From positions 1 to 29,920 of the IMG/VR virus record IMGVR_UViG_3300009551_000100: a stretch of DNA of 29,920 bases; one strand, given 5' to 3'. Below are positions 1 to 8,625 of the stretch, piece by piece. Position 1 is the stretch's first letter, and the number at the start of each line of letters is the position of its first letter. Source of the stretch: a virus. The position numbers were made by a program, and so were the translations under genes. The notes below the pieces were generated by a model. The model was not told the DNA's origin, ran no database searches, and worked only from the letters and a program-made list of their open reading frames with translations.

Positions 1-38
1 ATATTTCTTGTAAATATTAATATTTTTTTGCATGTTAG

Positions 39-64
39 GGGGATGGGAAACCATCCCCTTTTTT
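39..64 (+). terminator. Rho-independent terminator
   Basis: GGGGATGG at 39-46 and CCATCCCC at 51-58 form a perfect 8-bp stem closed by a GAAA loop, followed by six T (59-64). It would end transcription entering from the left, most likely the coat-protein transcript, and lies directly in front of the ribosome binding site of the next gene. Confidence 0.9.
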
Positions 65-73
65 AGGAGAGAA

Positions 74-499
74 ATGGCTACGCCTCCGTTAATTTTTGGG
101 CCTATACCGCCCTATAGCAATGTTCCTATCAATGCTCAGTTTTACCAACCGAGTCGATTTGTTATATCTGATGTTGCTTTAGGTCAAACAACTCTCGTAA
201 CGACAACAGCTAATCTAAATTATGTCATAGGTCAACTGGTTAGATTGATCATTCCACAAGAAAATGGGTGTAGTCAATTGAATGAACAGACTGGATATGT
301 GTTAAGCATTCCTAATCCTAATCAAGTAGAAATAAGCATTAATTCATCACAGGCGAACTCATTCATTTCATCCTCAGGACAAGTTTTACCCCAAATATTA
401 GCCGTCGGAGATGTTAATAGCGGCCTGACTAGCTCAACTGGAGTTAATCAGACATCTACTAATGTTCCCGGCGCTTTCATTAACATTTCACCACTATAG
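74..499 (+). CDS. Hypothetical phage structural protein with FCCH-like beta module (141 aa)
   Basis: Start chosen at ATG 74 because TTAGGAGA lies 4-10 bases upstream; an in-frame ATG at 32 lies ahead of the terminator hairpin and has no ribosome site. The protein is rich in Ser, Thr, Asn and Gln with no charged core, as in virion proteins. Residues about 28-95 follow the pattern of the small beta module often labelled FCCH in phage tail proteins (hydrophobic strand, GQLVRL turn, QTGYVLSI strand, ending in Asn/Ser-rich loops). The 989-residue tail protein downstream has similar modules. Its place between the coat region and the adaptor suggests a head or head-decoration role, which is an inference. 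Confidence 0.75.
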   Translation: MATPPLIFGPIPPYSNVPINAQFYQPSRFVISDVALGQTTLVTTTANLNYVIGQLVRLIIPQENGCSQLNEQTGYVLSIPNPNQVEISINSSQANSFISSSGQVLPQILAVGDVNSGLTSSTGVNQTSTNVPGAFINISPL

Positions 500-506
500 G
501 TACATT

Positions 507-1097
507 ATGACAGACGATAAAAGACCAAAAATGAAAACATCAGAAGCTGAAAAAGAGTTAGACAAAATCGCTGAATCTTCTAAGGATTTCGAAAATCAGC
601 TTAAGGAAATCAATCTTGATACATTATCAGCGGCACCAAAAAAAGATGTAGAACCAATACATAAAATAGCTCAGACAGATATTGAAAAATCAAACGTACT
701 TTATCTAAAGGCAAACAGGAGCTTTCAAGCCAATGAGAAATTTAACGAGAAGTACCGTCAAGATTATATTGAAGCGAAAGAATATGTAAAATTCATCGCA
801 GAAAATAGAGAGTGCATCGGTGAAGCAATCACATTATGGGTTAAACCTTTTGCGGGTGTTCCATGCGAAGAATGGATTGTGCCAGTAGGAAAACCTCTTT
901 GGGCGCCTAGATATGTAGCTGAAAGACTCAAAGGATGTACTTATCGTGAGCTTAAAATGGATGAAAGCAAGCCAGTCGGAACAAACCAATTTGGAACAAT
1001 GACAGGTCAACTAATAGTAGAATCAACAAAGAATCGTCTCGATGCTTTGCCTGTATCTAATAGAAAGTCGATCTTTATGGGTGCATCGAATTTTTAA
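507..1097 (+). CDS. Hypothetical protein, charged N-terminal helix region (196 aa)
   Basis: Start chosen at ATG 507, eight bases after the previous stop with TATAGG upstream; the longer reading from 462 would overlap the previous gene. The first 100 residues are strongly charged and predicted helical (Lys/Glu-rich, coiled-coil-like), followed by a compact part with EEWIVPVGKPLWAPRYVAERL near 130-150 that looks like a folded domain. A protein with such a basic and aromatic patch is often found between coat and adaptor in podovirus-like head clusters. I do not recognise the family; a minor head role is inferred from position only. Confidence 0.75.
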   Translation: MTDDKRPKMKTSEAEKELDKIAESSKDFENQLKEINLDTLSAAPKKDVEPIHKIAQTDIEKSNVLYLKANRSFQANEKFNEKYRQDYIEAKEYVKFIAENRECIGEAITLWVKPFAGVPCEEWIVPVGKPLWAPRYVAERLKGCTYRELKMDESKPVGTNQFGTMTGQLIVESTKNRLDALPVSNRKSIFMGASNF

Positions 1098-1147
1098 TGT
1101 AAAGCGGATTTACATGAACGTAAAATATAAATTCAAAGGAGAAAAAA

Positions 1148-1312
1148 ATGGCTAAACACCAAGAAAAGCATCATGCTAAACATCATAAAGAAGAACATCA
1201 TGAGCATCATGAAGAACATTCTCATGCCCATCATGCTAAAATGGCTAAACATCATTTAAGCGCTCTTCATAAGATGGCAAAAATGGGACATAAGCATCAT
1301 AAGGCAAAATAA
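1148..1312 (+). CDS. Histidine-rich microprotein (54 aa)
   Basis: Short open frame with an excellent ribosome site (AAAGGAG about seven bases before ATG 1148). Its TAA overlaps the ATG of the adaptor gene (TAATG at 1310-1314), which implies translational coupling. Nineteen of 54 residues are His, arranged as HH pairs separated by Lys, Glu and Ala (for example KHHKEEHHEHHEEHSHAHH); there is no Cys and no hydrophobic segment. The composition would suit binding of Ni, Zn or Cu, or pH-dependent charge switching. No known family is recognised. The position in the middle of the structural operon suggests a virion or assembly function, which is inference. Confidence 0.75.
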   Translation: MAKHQEKHHAKHHKEEHHEHHEEHSHAHHAKMAKHHLSALHKMAKMGHKHHKAK

Positions 1313-2562
1313 TGAATCTACTTAGCTCTATAATCACATATGTTCGAAGAATAATCAAATCACCGAGTGATTCTGATATCTCAGATTCTCTCATAATTGA
1401 TTATATAAACAGATTTTGGACAAATGATGTAGACGCTAGGATTCAGCTATTCGATCTTAAAACAAAATATCAGTTTCTAACTACTCCTGGGGTAGATCAG
1501 TACAATATGCCTCTTTATAGCATACAAACTGAATCTCCAGGAAATTTGCCACAGTCAATTAGCTACTATCCTGTTTATCAGGGATTTTTTGGTCCATGTT
1601 TTGTTAATGGTATAGAGATACCATTCTATACACAGAGAAGTCAGTTTAACAACATTTGGCCAAATTACGTACAACTCAACGTACAGGTTGGAACAGGTAA
1701 CGGGACAAGTGGTCCTTATACTCTCCCGTTTCCTTTTTTACCTGGTAATACGAGTCCTATCAATAATCCTATTTCTGCATGTATTATTAGAGGTCATATA
1801 GATATAGCTGGAATCATAGCTTTAAATAATGTAATTCCTGCAACGGTTCCTCAAGATCCACCAGTAGTTGGTAATTCTGGTTCTACTATTCCTCAGGTTC
1901 CTACGACTAGCGTTATCCCTTCAGTCTACTTTACCACTACTGGAGCTGATGGACAAAATATAACAGTTTGCGATAGTGGCCAATTCCTCACTGGAGCCAC
2001 TAATTACGGTCTTTTAATGGAACCGAGAAATCCTCCTTTTGGAAATTTACCTCTTACAAATACGCCTGCTCCTACTCCGTTTTATACCACTACTCAGAAT
2101 ACGATAAACTATTTTACAGGGGTGGCACAGAATGTTTATTTTCCTATTGCTATCCCTGATGGGATGCCTATTAACGGTCTGTGTTATTATTATCAGATGG
2201 GTATTCCCAGATCGGTATTGTATTATAATAATGTTCTTAGTTTTAGGGCTCCACCAAACACACAATATCTTGTAGAAATTGATGGCTACCTAACACCTGC
2301 AGCTTACTTACAAAGCTCTGATGCTATCCAATACGCTTATATGTCAGAATACATTGCCAGAGGAAGCGCTAGGAAGATACTTTCAGATACTGGAGATATG
2401 GAACAACTGCAGTTTTACGAACCTTTTTTCCGTGAGCAAGAAATGCTTGTATGGAAAAGAAGTCAAAGACAATTCACTTCAACTAGAACTCAAACAATTT
2501 ATTCTTCATCTATGTTTGGACAAACAGGATGGGGGATAGGAAATACAGCAGGATTTAACTAG
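1312..2562 (+). CDS. Head-tail adaptor / tail accessory protein (416 aa)
   Basis: The N-terminus (residues about 1-65: helix with YVRRIIKSP, then DSLIIDYINRFW, VDARIQLFDLKTKYQF and a YNMP turn) follows the pattern of phage adaptor proteins that sit between portal and tail, such as P22 gp4-type and related families. The C-terminal 100 residues (YMSEYIARGSARKIL..., then FFREQEMLVWKRSQRQ) are helical again, as in adaptors whose termini pack together. A long beta-rich insertion (about 125-235), with a GTGNGTSGPYTLPFPF motif, separates them; a related Gly-Asn motif occurs early in the 989-residue protein. Coupled to the His-rich gene by TAATG. The role is inferred from family resemblance and position. 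Confidence 0.7.
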   Translation: MNLLSSIITYVRRIIKSPSDSDISDSLIIDYINRFWTNDVDARIQLFDLKTKYQFLTTPGVDQYNMPLYSIQTESPGNLPQSISYYPVYQGFFGPCFVNGIEIPFYTQRSQFNNIWPNYVQLNVQVGTGNGTSGPYTLPFPFLPGNTSPINNPISACIIRGHIDIAGIIALNNVIPATVPQDPPVVGNSGSTIPQVPTTSVIPSVYFTTTGADGQNITVCDSGQFLTGATNYGLLMEPRNPPFGNLPLTNTPAPTPFYTTTQNTINYFTGVAQNVYFPIAIPDGMPINGLCYYYQMGIPRSVLYYNNVLSFRAPPNTQYLVEIDGYLTPAAYLQSSDAIQYAYMSEYIARGSARKILSDTGDMEQLQFYEPFFREQEMLVWKRSQRQFTSTRTQTIYSSSMFGQTGWGIGNTAGFN

Positions 2563-2563
2563 T

Positions 2564-3223
2564 ATGGTTAATTACCCTTATACGGAAAATATCCCATTTT
2601 CAACGAATAACCCTTCCGTTGATCAACCATTTATGCAGATTAACACTAATTCGATTAAGAATCTAATTGGTGAAGATCATGTGACCTTTGGAGACAATAA
2701 CGGTGGTTTCCATAATCAGATGCGTATTCCTAATCAAATTGTTATGCCAACAGGAACAATATCTGGTTCGACAACTATTTATACAAAGTCTTTTCAGGGT
2801 AACTCAAACATTTTTTCTTCAAACGGTACATCTGCTAATGAATATCAGCTGACTAGACAAACTTCGAATTCGACTCAATTTGGTTTATTTGGATCAGAAA
2901 CCAATTATGCCGCACCTGCAACAACATTAGGAGGGTGGACATTTCTTCCTGGAAATGGGGGTAATGTTGGTGCTGGAGTAGCTGCTTTGGGTGCTTTAAT
3001 GTTTCAATATGGGTCTGGTAAGTTAAATGGAACATCTACGGCTTTCACATTTCCTATTACATTTCCTACTTCTCTTTATTCTTTGGTAATAAGCTCAAAA
3101 ACTTTACCTTCTGGTCTTTCTGGTGGTCCATTTGTTTCTGCAGAAAGCACAACTGGTTTTTCTGTTGTAGCACCTGCCGGAACGTCTGGTATAACTGTTT
3201 ACTGGATGGCAATAGGTTTATAA
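2564..3223 (+). CDS. Tail fibre protein with gp53-like C-terminus (219 aa)
   Basis: Begins two bases after the previous stop. Residues about 18-53 (PSVDQPFMQINTNSIKN, then GEDHVTFGDNNGGFHNQM) match the short N-terminal attachment motif found in many phage fibres, where DQP...N...DH...FHN is conserved. The last 75 residues (FTFPITFPTSLYSLVIS ... GITVYWMAIGL) have the strand order and terminal YW.AIG signature of the gp53-like tail-fibre C-terminal domain. Short length suggests a trimeric receptor-binding or tip protein. It overlaps the next gene by TAATG, in line with co-assembly with the large tail protein. Confidence 0.75.
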   Translation: MVNYPYTENIPFSTNNPSVDQPFMQINTNSIKNLIGEDHVTFGDNNGGFHNQMRIPNQIVMPTGTISGSTTIYTKSFQGNSNIFSSNGTSANEYQLTRQTSNSTQFGLFGSETNYAAPATTLGGWTFLPGNGGNVGAGVAALGALMFQYGSGKLNGTSTAFTFPITFPTSLYSLVISSKTLPSGLSGGPFVSAESTTGFSVVAPAGTSGITVYWMAIGL

Positions 3224-6192
3224 TGGGTCAAAAACTTGTCATAGGTCCTTTAGATAAGGGTTTGCAGACAAATCGTCTCCCTTTCAATATAGACAATGAC
3301 TCATTTCCGTTTTTAATCAATGCTTATCAATGGCGTGGACGTGTTAAAAGAAAACGCGGTACTAGGTTCATTTGTAGACTTCAGAGACATTTTGACTCTA
3401 CTTCCACAGCCTATTCTCCTATAAGCACAATTACTTTAGACGCATCTGGAAATGGAAATTTACTTACGGGATTTTCTTTGGAAACGGATGGAGATATTGT
3501 TCCTGGATCGGTAACAATAGTGGGAACATTTAATACTTATACAGATCCTGCTAAAGACGGAACCTTATCACCTAGTGGAACGATTAACTATGCTACTGGT
3601 GACATTACTATATTGGCAGAAGCCAATCAAAATGTAACTGCTGTTTTCAATTACTATCCAAAGCTTCCCGTTATGGGATTAGAAGAAAGAGATCTTACAA
3701 ATACTCAAGAAACTGGTACGCTTGGCTTTGATACCGTATATTCATACAACATATCTCAATTCTTTCCCTTTACAGCAACTGATGTTAGCTGGTACAAGAA
3801 CCCTCCTACTGGTTCTTATCCTGGATATACCCAGAAAACTACAAGTACTCCTGTAAGATGGAATGGTCAAAATTATCAGCAATTTTGGACTGTGAATTAT
3901 GAGAATGCTCTTTGGGCTACAAATGGAATCACATTTCCATTTACAACTACAAATATCGGCATGCAATTTAAACCTATTCTTGTCGTCACAGTTCTTTCAC
4001 CAACTACTGCAAATCTTGAAATAACTACGCATGGACTAGTTGTTGGTGATTTTGTTTTTGTAAATGAGGTTTTAACCACTACTGGAATAAATTGGCAAAC
4101 CGGATATGTCACAACTGTAGTCAACGCTAACAATGTTATTGTCACTTTTCCTGATGCAACATTAGCAATAAATGGAACAGGAGGAATTGCTCAATATCTT
4201 ACAAATAATGCTGATAACACACTGGATTGCATTAGATGGTATGATGGCGACCCTACAAATGGAAGTTCAACAGCTCCGGTATTTATTCCAAATAAGGGAT
4301 GGGTTAATTTCATGCCTCCTTTATCTCAAAGTGCCTTTTCAATTGGTGACTTACCGCCATTGATCTATTATCTTGTTGGAGCAAGGATGATAGTCCCTTT
4401 CAAAGATAGACTACTTTTTATTGGACCTGTCGTACAAGCTTCAAGCGGACTGCCAATATATCTTCAGGATACAATCGTTTACAGTCAAAACGGTACACCA
4501 TATTATACCGCATCATTTACAGACGATGTCGATCTTCCAACAACTCAATTTTTCCCAATATTAGTACCAGAAAACCAAATTGCTACAGCTAATGCTTATT
4601 TTTGTGATCAAGCTGGATTCGGTGGATTCATAACATTTGGCTCTAATCAAAGGATAAATACAGTATCCTCTAATGAAGACGTTCTAATCTTAGGATTCGA
4701 TTCATTACAAGCCAGATTAATTTATTCTGGAAGCGATGCTGTCCCCTTTAATGCTTTTGTAGTTAATTCAGAATATGGATCAACTAGTACATTTTCAACG
4801 ATTAACACTGATGAAGGTGTAATGGCAATAGGATCTAGAGGCATTACTATGGCGGGTCAATCTCAAGTAGTTAGAATTGATTTACCAATTCCTGATGAGA
4901 TTTTCCAATTTCATCTTAACGACAACGGAACTCAAAGAGTCACTGCTCAAAGGGATTTTATAAATGAATGGGTATACTTCACTTACGTTGATAATGAATT
5001 TAATACAATTTTTCCTAACCAAACTTTACTTTACAACTATAGAGACAATTCTTGGGCAATGTTCCGAGAGTGTTATACAACTTATGGCCCTTTCTTAGAG
5101 CGATCTGGACTAACATGGGCAACAGTTGGTAGTATTTATGAGATTTGGGAAGATTGGAATACCCCATGGAATGCAGGAAATTCTACTGTTGGACAACCAA
5201 AAGTAATTGCAGGCAACCAACAAGGATTTGTGGTATCAAGAGAATCTGGAACGGATGAATCAGACTCTCTTTACATTACTTCATTCTCTGGTAGCATTGT
5301 AACTTGCATAGATCATTGCTTAAACGAGGGAGACTATATAATTATTTCTGGATGTATAGGAACGATTGCACAGGAAGTCAATAATCAAATCTTTTCAGTT
5401 GTTACAGATATAACTAATCCTGATGTATTTACATTGAATCCGACAATATCCTCAGGGACATACTTTGGAGGCGGTTACATTACTCGCATGTATGTCCCAT
5501 TTATTCAAACAAAGCAATTTCCTGTAGGATGGGATTTATCTAGAAAAACACGCATCGGTGTTCAACAATATTTGCTTACCAAGACAGACGATTCTCAAAT
5601 CACATTATTGATTTATCTAAGCATGAATGCAGCTTCTTCTTATTCAGAAGGACCTATTTTACCTGCTTTAAATACGCAGAATAGCTCGTTGATATACAGT
5701 ACTATTCTTTTTACATGTCCTGAGAGCACGAATATAGGGCTTACACCAGCCAATTCTAATTTACAGATGGTTACAGGAAAACAACAAGCACAAATATGGC
5801 ATAGAAAAAATACTTCGTTGATCGGGGATGTTGTACAGCTTGGATTTACTCTTTCAGATGCTCAAATGCGATCTTTTACTAAATCAGCCACATCATTTGC
5901 AATCACTGGAGCAACACAAGCTGATCCTTGCGTGTTAACTTGCTCAGCTCAATTTCCTACTGGGACGATTATACTCATAGAAAATGTTGTTGGAATGACT
6001 GACTTGAATAACAATAATTATTACGTAATTTCTTCAGATCCAACGACTGTTACGATCAATGTGGATTCAACTGGTTTTGGAGAATATGTTTCTGGAGGAA
6101 TTGCTACTGCTGTTAGTCCAGTTAACCAATTTGACGAAATAGAACTGCATGGAATAATCATGGATGTAAGTGCATCGCAGGTATTGGCGTGA
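3223..6192 (+). CDS. Large tail (nozzle/stabilisation-type) protein with FCCH-like modules (989 aa)
   Basis: The N-terminus (GPLDKGLQTNRLPFNIDND, then LINAYQWRGRVKRKRGT) matches the opening of tail hub/nozzle proteins of podoviruses, which start with a claim on a ring of partners and a basic RGxxxRKRGT stretch. A central region near 350-480 (WVNFMPPLSQ, PFKDRLLFIGP, YFCDQAGFGGFI) looks like beta-propeller repeats of the tail tubular B / P22 gp10 type. Three FCCH-like modules can be seen near 250-320, 685-745 and 895-965. P22 gp10 is about 470 residues and T7 gp12 about 790, so this is a large member; the assignment is by pattern only. Coupled to its neighbours at both ends. Confidence 0.65.
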   Translation: MGQKLVIGPLDKGLQTNRLPFNIDNDSFPFLINAYQWRGRVKRKRGTRFICRLQRHFDSTSTAYSPISTITLDASGNGNLLTGFSLETDGDIVPGSVTIVGTFNTYTDPAKDGTLSPSGTINYATGDITILAEANQNVTAVFNYYPKLPVMGLEERDLTNTQETGTLGFDTVYSYNISQFFPFTATDVSWYKNPPTGSYPGYTQKTTSTPVRWNGQNYQQFWTVNYENALWATNGITFPFTTTNIGMQFKPILVVTVLSPTTANLEITTHGLVVGDFVFVNEVLTTTGINWQTGYVTTVVNANNVIVTFPDATLAINGTGGIAQYLTNNADNTLDCIRWYDGDPTNGSSTAPVFIPNKGWVNFMPPLSQSAFSIGDLPPLIYYLVGARMIVPFKDRLLFIGPVVQASSGLPIYLQDTIVYSQNGTPYYTASFTDDVDLPTTQFFPILVPENQIATANAYFCDQAGFGGFITFGSNQRINTVSSNEDVLILGFDSLQARLIYSGSDAVPFNAFVVNSEYGSTSTFSTINTDEGVMAIGSRGITMAGQSQVVRIDLPIPDEIFQFHLNDNGTQRVTAQRDFINEWVYFTYVDNEFNTIFPNQTLLYNYRDNSWAMFRECYTTYGPFLERSGLTWATVGSIYEIWEDWNTPWNAGNSTVGQPKVIAGNQQGFVVSRESGTDESDSLYITSFSGSIVTCIDHCLNEGDYIIISGCIGTIAQEVNNQIFSVVTDITNPDVFTLNPTISSGTYFGGGYITRMYVPFIQTKQFPVGWDLSRKTRIGVQQYLLTKTDDSQITLLIYLSMNAASSYSEGPILPALNTQNSSLIYSTILFTCPESTNIGLTPANSNLQMVTGKQQAQIWHRKNTSLIGDVVQLGFTLSDAQMRSFTKSATSFAITGATQADPCVLTCSAQFPTGTIILIENVVGMTDLNNNNYYVISSDPTTVTINVDSTGFGEYVSGGIATAVSPVNQFDEIELHGIIMDVSASQVLA

Positions 6193-6671
6193 ATAATATA
6201 ACCAACCAAGTTGCATTTTTACCAACCACACGAGAATTTCCATCAGATGGAGAGCATTTATCCGTCGAGGTAAGTAGATCTTATATTAACGTAGCCAACG
6301 CAGTAAACGCACGCACAATTGGAATATTTACAACCAATAGGCCGGCTGCTAATGGAGAATACTGGTTTCTGTTTCAAAACAAACGACAGCAGGGATTTAG
6401 GCAAGCTTATAATATACCAGCGATTAGTGCTTATCCCCATCTCATACCACATGGGATAAATATTACTCGCATTGGTGGATTTGTAAGGATTTGGGGTACG
6501 TTTACAGATGGAACGATTTGGTATACATTGCCTTATGTAGATATTTTGAGTGCTACAAATCAAATAAAGATTACTGTAGATGCAACAAATATTATCATAG
6601 ATGCAGGCGCTGGAACTCCTCCAACTATTTCATCTGGAACGATTGTTTTGGAGTGGACCGCTCTCCCGTAA
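6189..6671 (+). CDS. Conserved phage tail-associated protein (160 aa)
   Basis: Starts with GTG at 6189, overlapping the previous TGA (GTGA). The sequence NNITNQVAFLPTTREFPSDG, a conserved NVANAVNARTIGIF segment, RQAYNIPAI in the middle and a C-terminus ending GTIVLEWTALP match a small beta-rich protein that commonly follows large tail genes in environmental podoviruses and some siphoviruses. The His-Gly-Ile-Asn segment and terminal beta strand suggest a jelly-roll or sandwich fold. Function is unknown; probably a minor virion component, by position. Confidence 0.7.
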   Translation: MNNITNQVAFLPTTREFPSDGEHLSVEVSRSYINVANAVNARTIGIFTTNRPAANGEYWFLFQNKRQQGFRQAYNIPAISAYPHLIPHGINITRIGGFVRIWGTFTDGTIWYTLPYVDILSATNQIKITVDATNIIIDAGAGTPPTISSGTIVLEWTALP

Positions 6672-6701
6672 TATGATAGGATAAAGAAAAAGAGGTGATT
6701 T

Positions 6702-7274
6702 ATGGCTAGAGATAGAGGTCAGTTATCTGGAGAAGTAATACCAAGGGGTTTTAGAGCCGCTCAATTACAAAATTTTACTCCTCAACAACAAAAGCTTTTC
6801 CAACGCAGTTTTGGTCAAGTTAGTCCTGAGAGTTATCTTTCAAGACTTGCCGGGGGAGATGAAGGTTTATTTGAGCAAATGGAGGCTCCCGCATTAAAGC
6901 AGTTCGGTCAACTTCAAAGAGGCATGGCATCTCAATTCAGCGGTGCTGGAAGCTTTGGGGCAAGACGTAGTAGTGGTTTCCAGAATCAACAATCACAGGC
7001 GGCCATGGATTTTGCTCAACAATTGCAAGGAAATAGATTGAATTTACAGAGACAAGCTTTGCAGGATCTGATGGGATATAGCAATATGCTATTAAATCAA
7101 AGACCATACGAAAGATCACTAATAGATAAAAAACAAAAAGAAAGTGGTCTTGGTGGATGGGGAAGCATCGGTGGGGGTCTTTTAGGAGGAGCTGCTGGAT
7201 TTGCTTTGGGAGGACCAGGAGGGGCATTTCAAGGGGCTTCCTTAGGCGCAGGTATAGGATCAGGTTTCGATTAA
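6702..7274 (+). CDS. Putative internal/ejection protein with glycine-zipper C-terminus (190 aa)
   Basis: Strong AGAGGTGA ribosome site. The first 140 residues are Gln/Arg-rich and helical (QQQKLFQRSFGQVSPESYL, then QLQRGMASQFSGAGSFGARR). The last 45 residues are a glycine-zipper membrane segment (GGWGSIGGGLLGGAAGFALG and following). This mix is seen in small phage virion proteins that are ejected and insert into the host envelope; P22 gp7 is a functional parallel. First of three consecutive genes of this kind. No enzymatic motif. The role is inferred from composition and order. Confidence 0.65.
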   Translation: MARDRGQLSGEVIPRGFRAAQLQNFTPQQQKLFQRSFGQVSPESYLSRLAGGDEGLFEQMEAPALKQFGQLQRGMASQFSGAGSFGARRSSGFQNQQSQAAMDFAQQLQGNRLNLQRQALQDLMGYSNMLLNQRPYERSLIDKKQKESGLGGWGSIGGGLLGGAAGFALGGPGGAFQGASLGAGIGSGFD

Positions 7275-7283
7275 GGAGATATT

Positions 7284-8624
7284 ATGCCAATACAAGTTAT
7301 TAGACGCACACCTCAACAAGGACCTACAAGAGGTGAGAAAATCGGTGCTGCTTTAAGAGGCGGTCTTAGTCAAGCTGCTGAAATGTATCAATCTCATCAA
7401 ATGAAGAAAGAAGCTGATCAGGCTAGAGAGGCTGAGGATATTTCTTTGAAAGAAAGAGGATATGATCTCCAAGGGGTAAGAAATCCTAAAATAAGAGAAC
7501 TTCTCATTCAAGGAAAAGATAAGCAAGCAATAGAATTACAAAAACAAGAAAATCAAAAGAAACTTGTTGAATTCAAGGATCTTACTCGAAGAAAACTAAT
7601 TGAAGACATATCAGGAAATGGTTTCAATAAAAGACAAGAAAGTAAATATTCTCCAGATGAATACAACAGAGCTATTTTTGAATCTGCTGAGGAATTAGGT
7701 ATTCCCTTAAATGAAAAACTATATCAGGATTCATTTAGAGATTTAGTACAAAATAATGAATTACCAAGAGAGGAAATGGAAAAAGATCCATTTCAAGAGG
7801 CAGAATTATATGCTGCTGCTGGTGAACATGATTTATCTAGGGTTGCATCTGAACGAGCAAGAGCTAAAAATAAAGCATTCGAAGCGGAAAGAGGATATCA
7901 CACAAAATTTTCTGAAAAACAGGAATCGCAAGCTGAGCAACTTAGAGAATCGATACCAAGAAAAGAAATGGCATTAAATCATGCTAGAGATGCCGTTGAA
8001 AGTGCAAATATGGAAACTTTTTCCTTAGATTATTTGGCCGATTTAACAGGAAAAGATGTTTTTAGAACTGCCAAAGGTGCTCAATTAATCACTGCCAGCA
8101 AAGAAAATCTGATGAGCAATATGGGTAGAGTAAGTGCACGTGCTCAAAACCAATGGTTTGAGCAAAGACTTAATTCCATGTTTCCTAAAATTGGACAAAG
8201 CAAAGAAGCTAATTTAACGGTACAGGAAATGCTTGAAGGAGAAGTGGCTTTAGATAAGGCATATCTTAACGAATTTGATCGTATAGCTGATGAAGACATG
8301 AAAAGATATGGATATGTTAAGAAAGACGCCTCAAAACGAGCGCATCAAGTTTTAAAGCCATTAGAGAAAGAGATATTTCAACGATCTACTTATCGAATGA
8401 AAGAAATTGAAGAGCAAGAAAAAGGCTTAAAATCAATGAAGTCAAATTTAGGTAAGACTGTTCCTAAAGGAACACCCTTAACTCTTGCAAATGCTAAACT
8501 TTTTAAAGAAAAGTATGGCGATAAAGCTCTAAAAATGGCTGAATCTTTAGGTTATTATGTCCCATCTATAGAAGAATTTGGTATCTATCAAATGACTCCT
8601 CAAGAATTTAGAGAAAGGTTTTAG
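7284..8624 (+). CDS. Putative ejection/internal virion protein, coiled coil (446 aa)
   Basis: AAGGAGATATT precedes ATG 7284. The protein is almost wholly helical and highly charged: a basic N-terminus (VIRRTPQQGPTRGEKIGAAL), then long Lys/Glu/Gln heptad-like stretches at about 45-110 and 190-240, and a C-terminal domain ending YYVPSIEEFGIYQMTPQEFR. The early segment QAAEMYQSHQMKKEADQARE resembles the start of other podoviral internal proteins. Between a glycine-zipper protein and a membrane-segment protein, it fits the middle member of a three-protein ejectosome, by inference from P22 (gp7, gp20, gp16). Confidence 0.6.
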   Translation: MPIQVIRRTPQQGPTRGEKIGAALRGGLSQAAEMYQSHQMKKEADQAREAEDISLKERGYDLQGVRNPKIRELLIQGKDKQAIELQKQENQKKLVEFKDLTRRKLIEDISGNGFNKRQESKYSPDEYNRAIFESAEELGIPLNEKLYQDSFRDLVQNNELPREEMEKDPFQEAELYAAAGEHDLSRVASERARAKNKAFEAERGYHTKFSEKQESQAEQLRESIPRKEMALNHARDAVESANMETFSLDYLADLTGKDVFRTAKGAQLITASKENLMSNMGRVSARAQNQWFEQRLNSMFPKIGQSKEANLTVQEMLEGEVALDKAYLNEFDRIADEDMKRYGYVKKDASKRAHQVLKPLEKEIFQRSTYRMKEIEEQEKGLKSMKSNLGKTVPKGTPLTLANAKLFKEKYGDKALKMAESLGYYVPSIEEFGIYQMTPQEFRERF

Positions 8625-8625
8625 T

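Noticed and set aside
1099-1115. TGTAAA...TTTACA hairpin after the 196-residue gene
   Set aside because: Only six A/T-rich pairs and no T tail; likely chance in AT-rich DNA.
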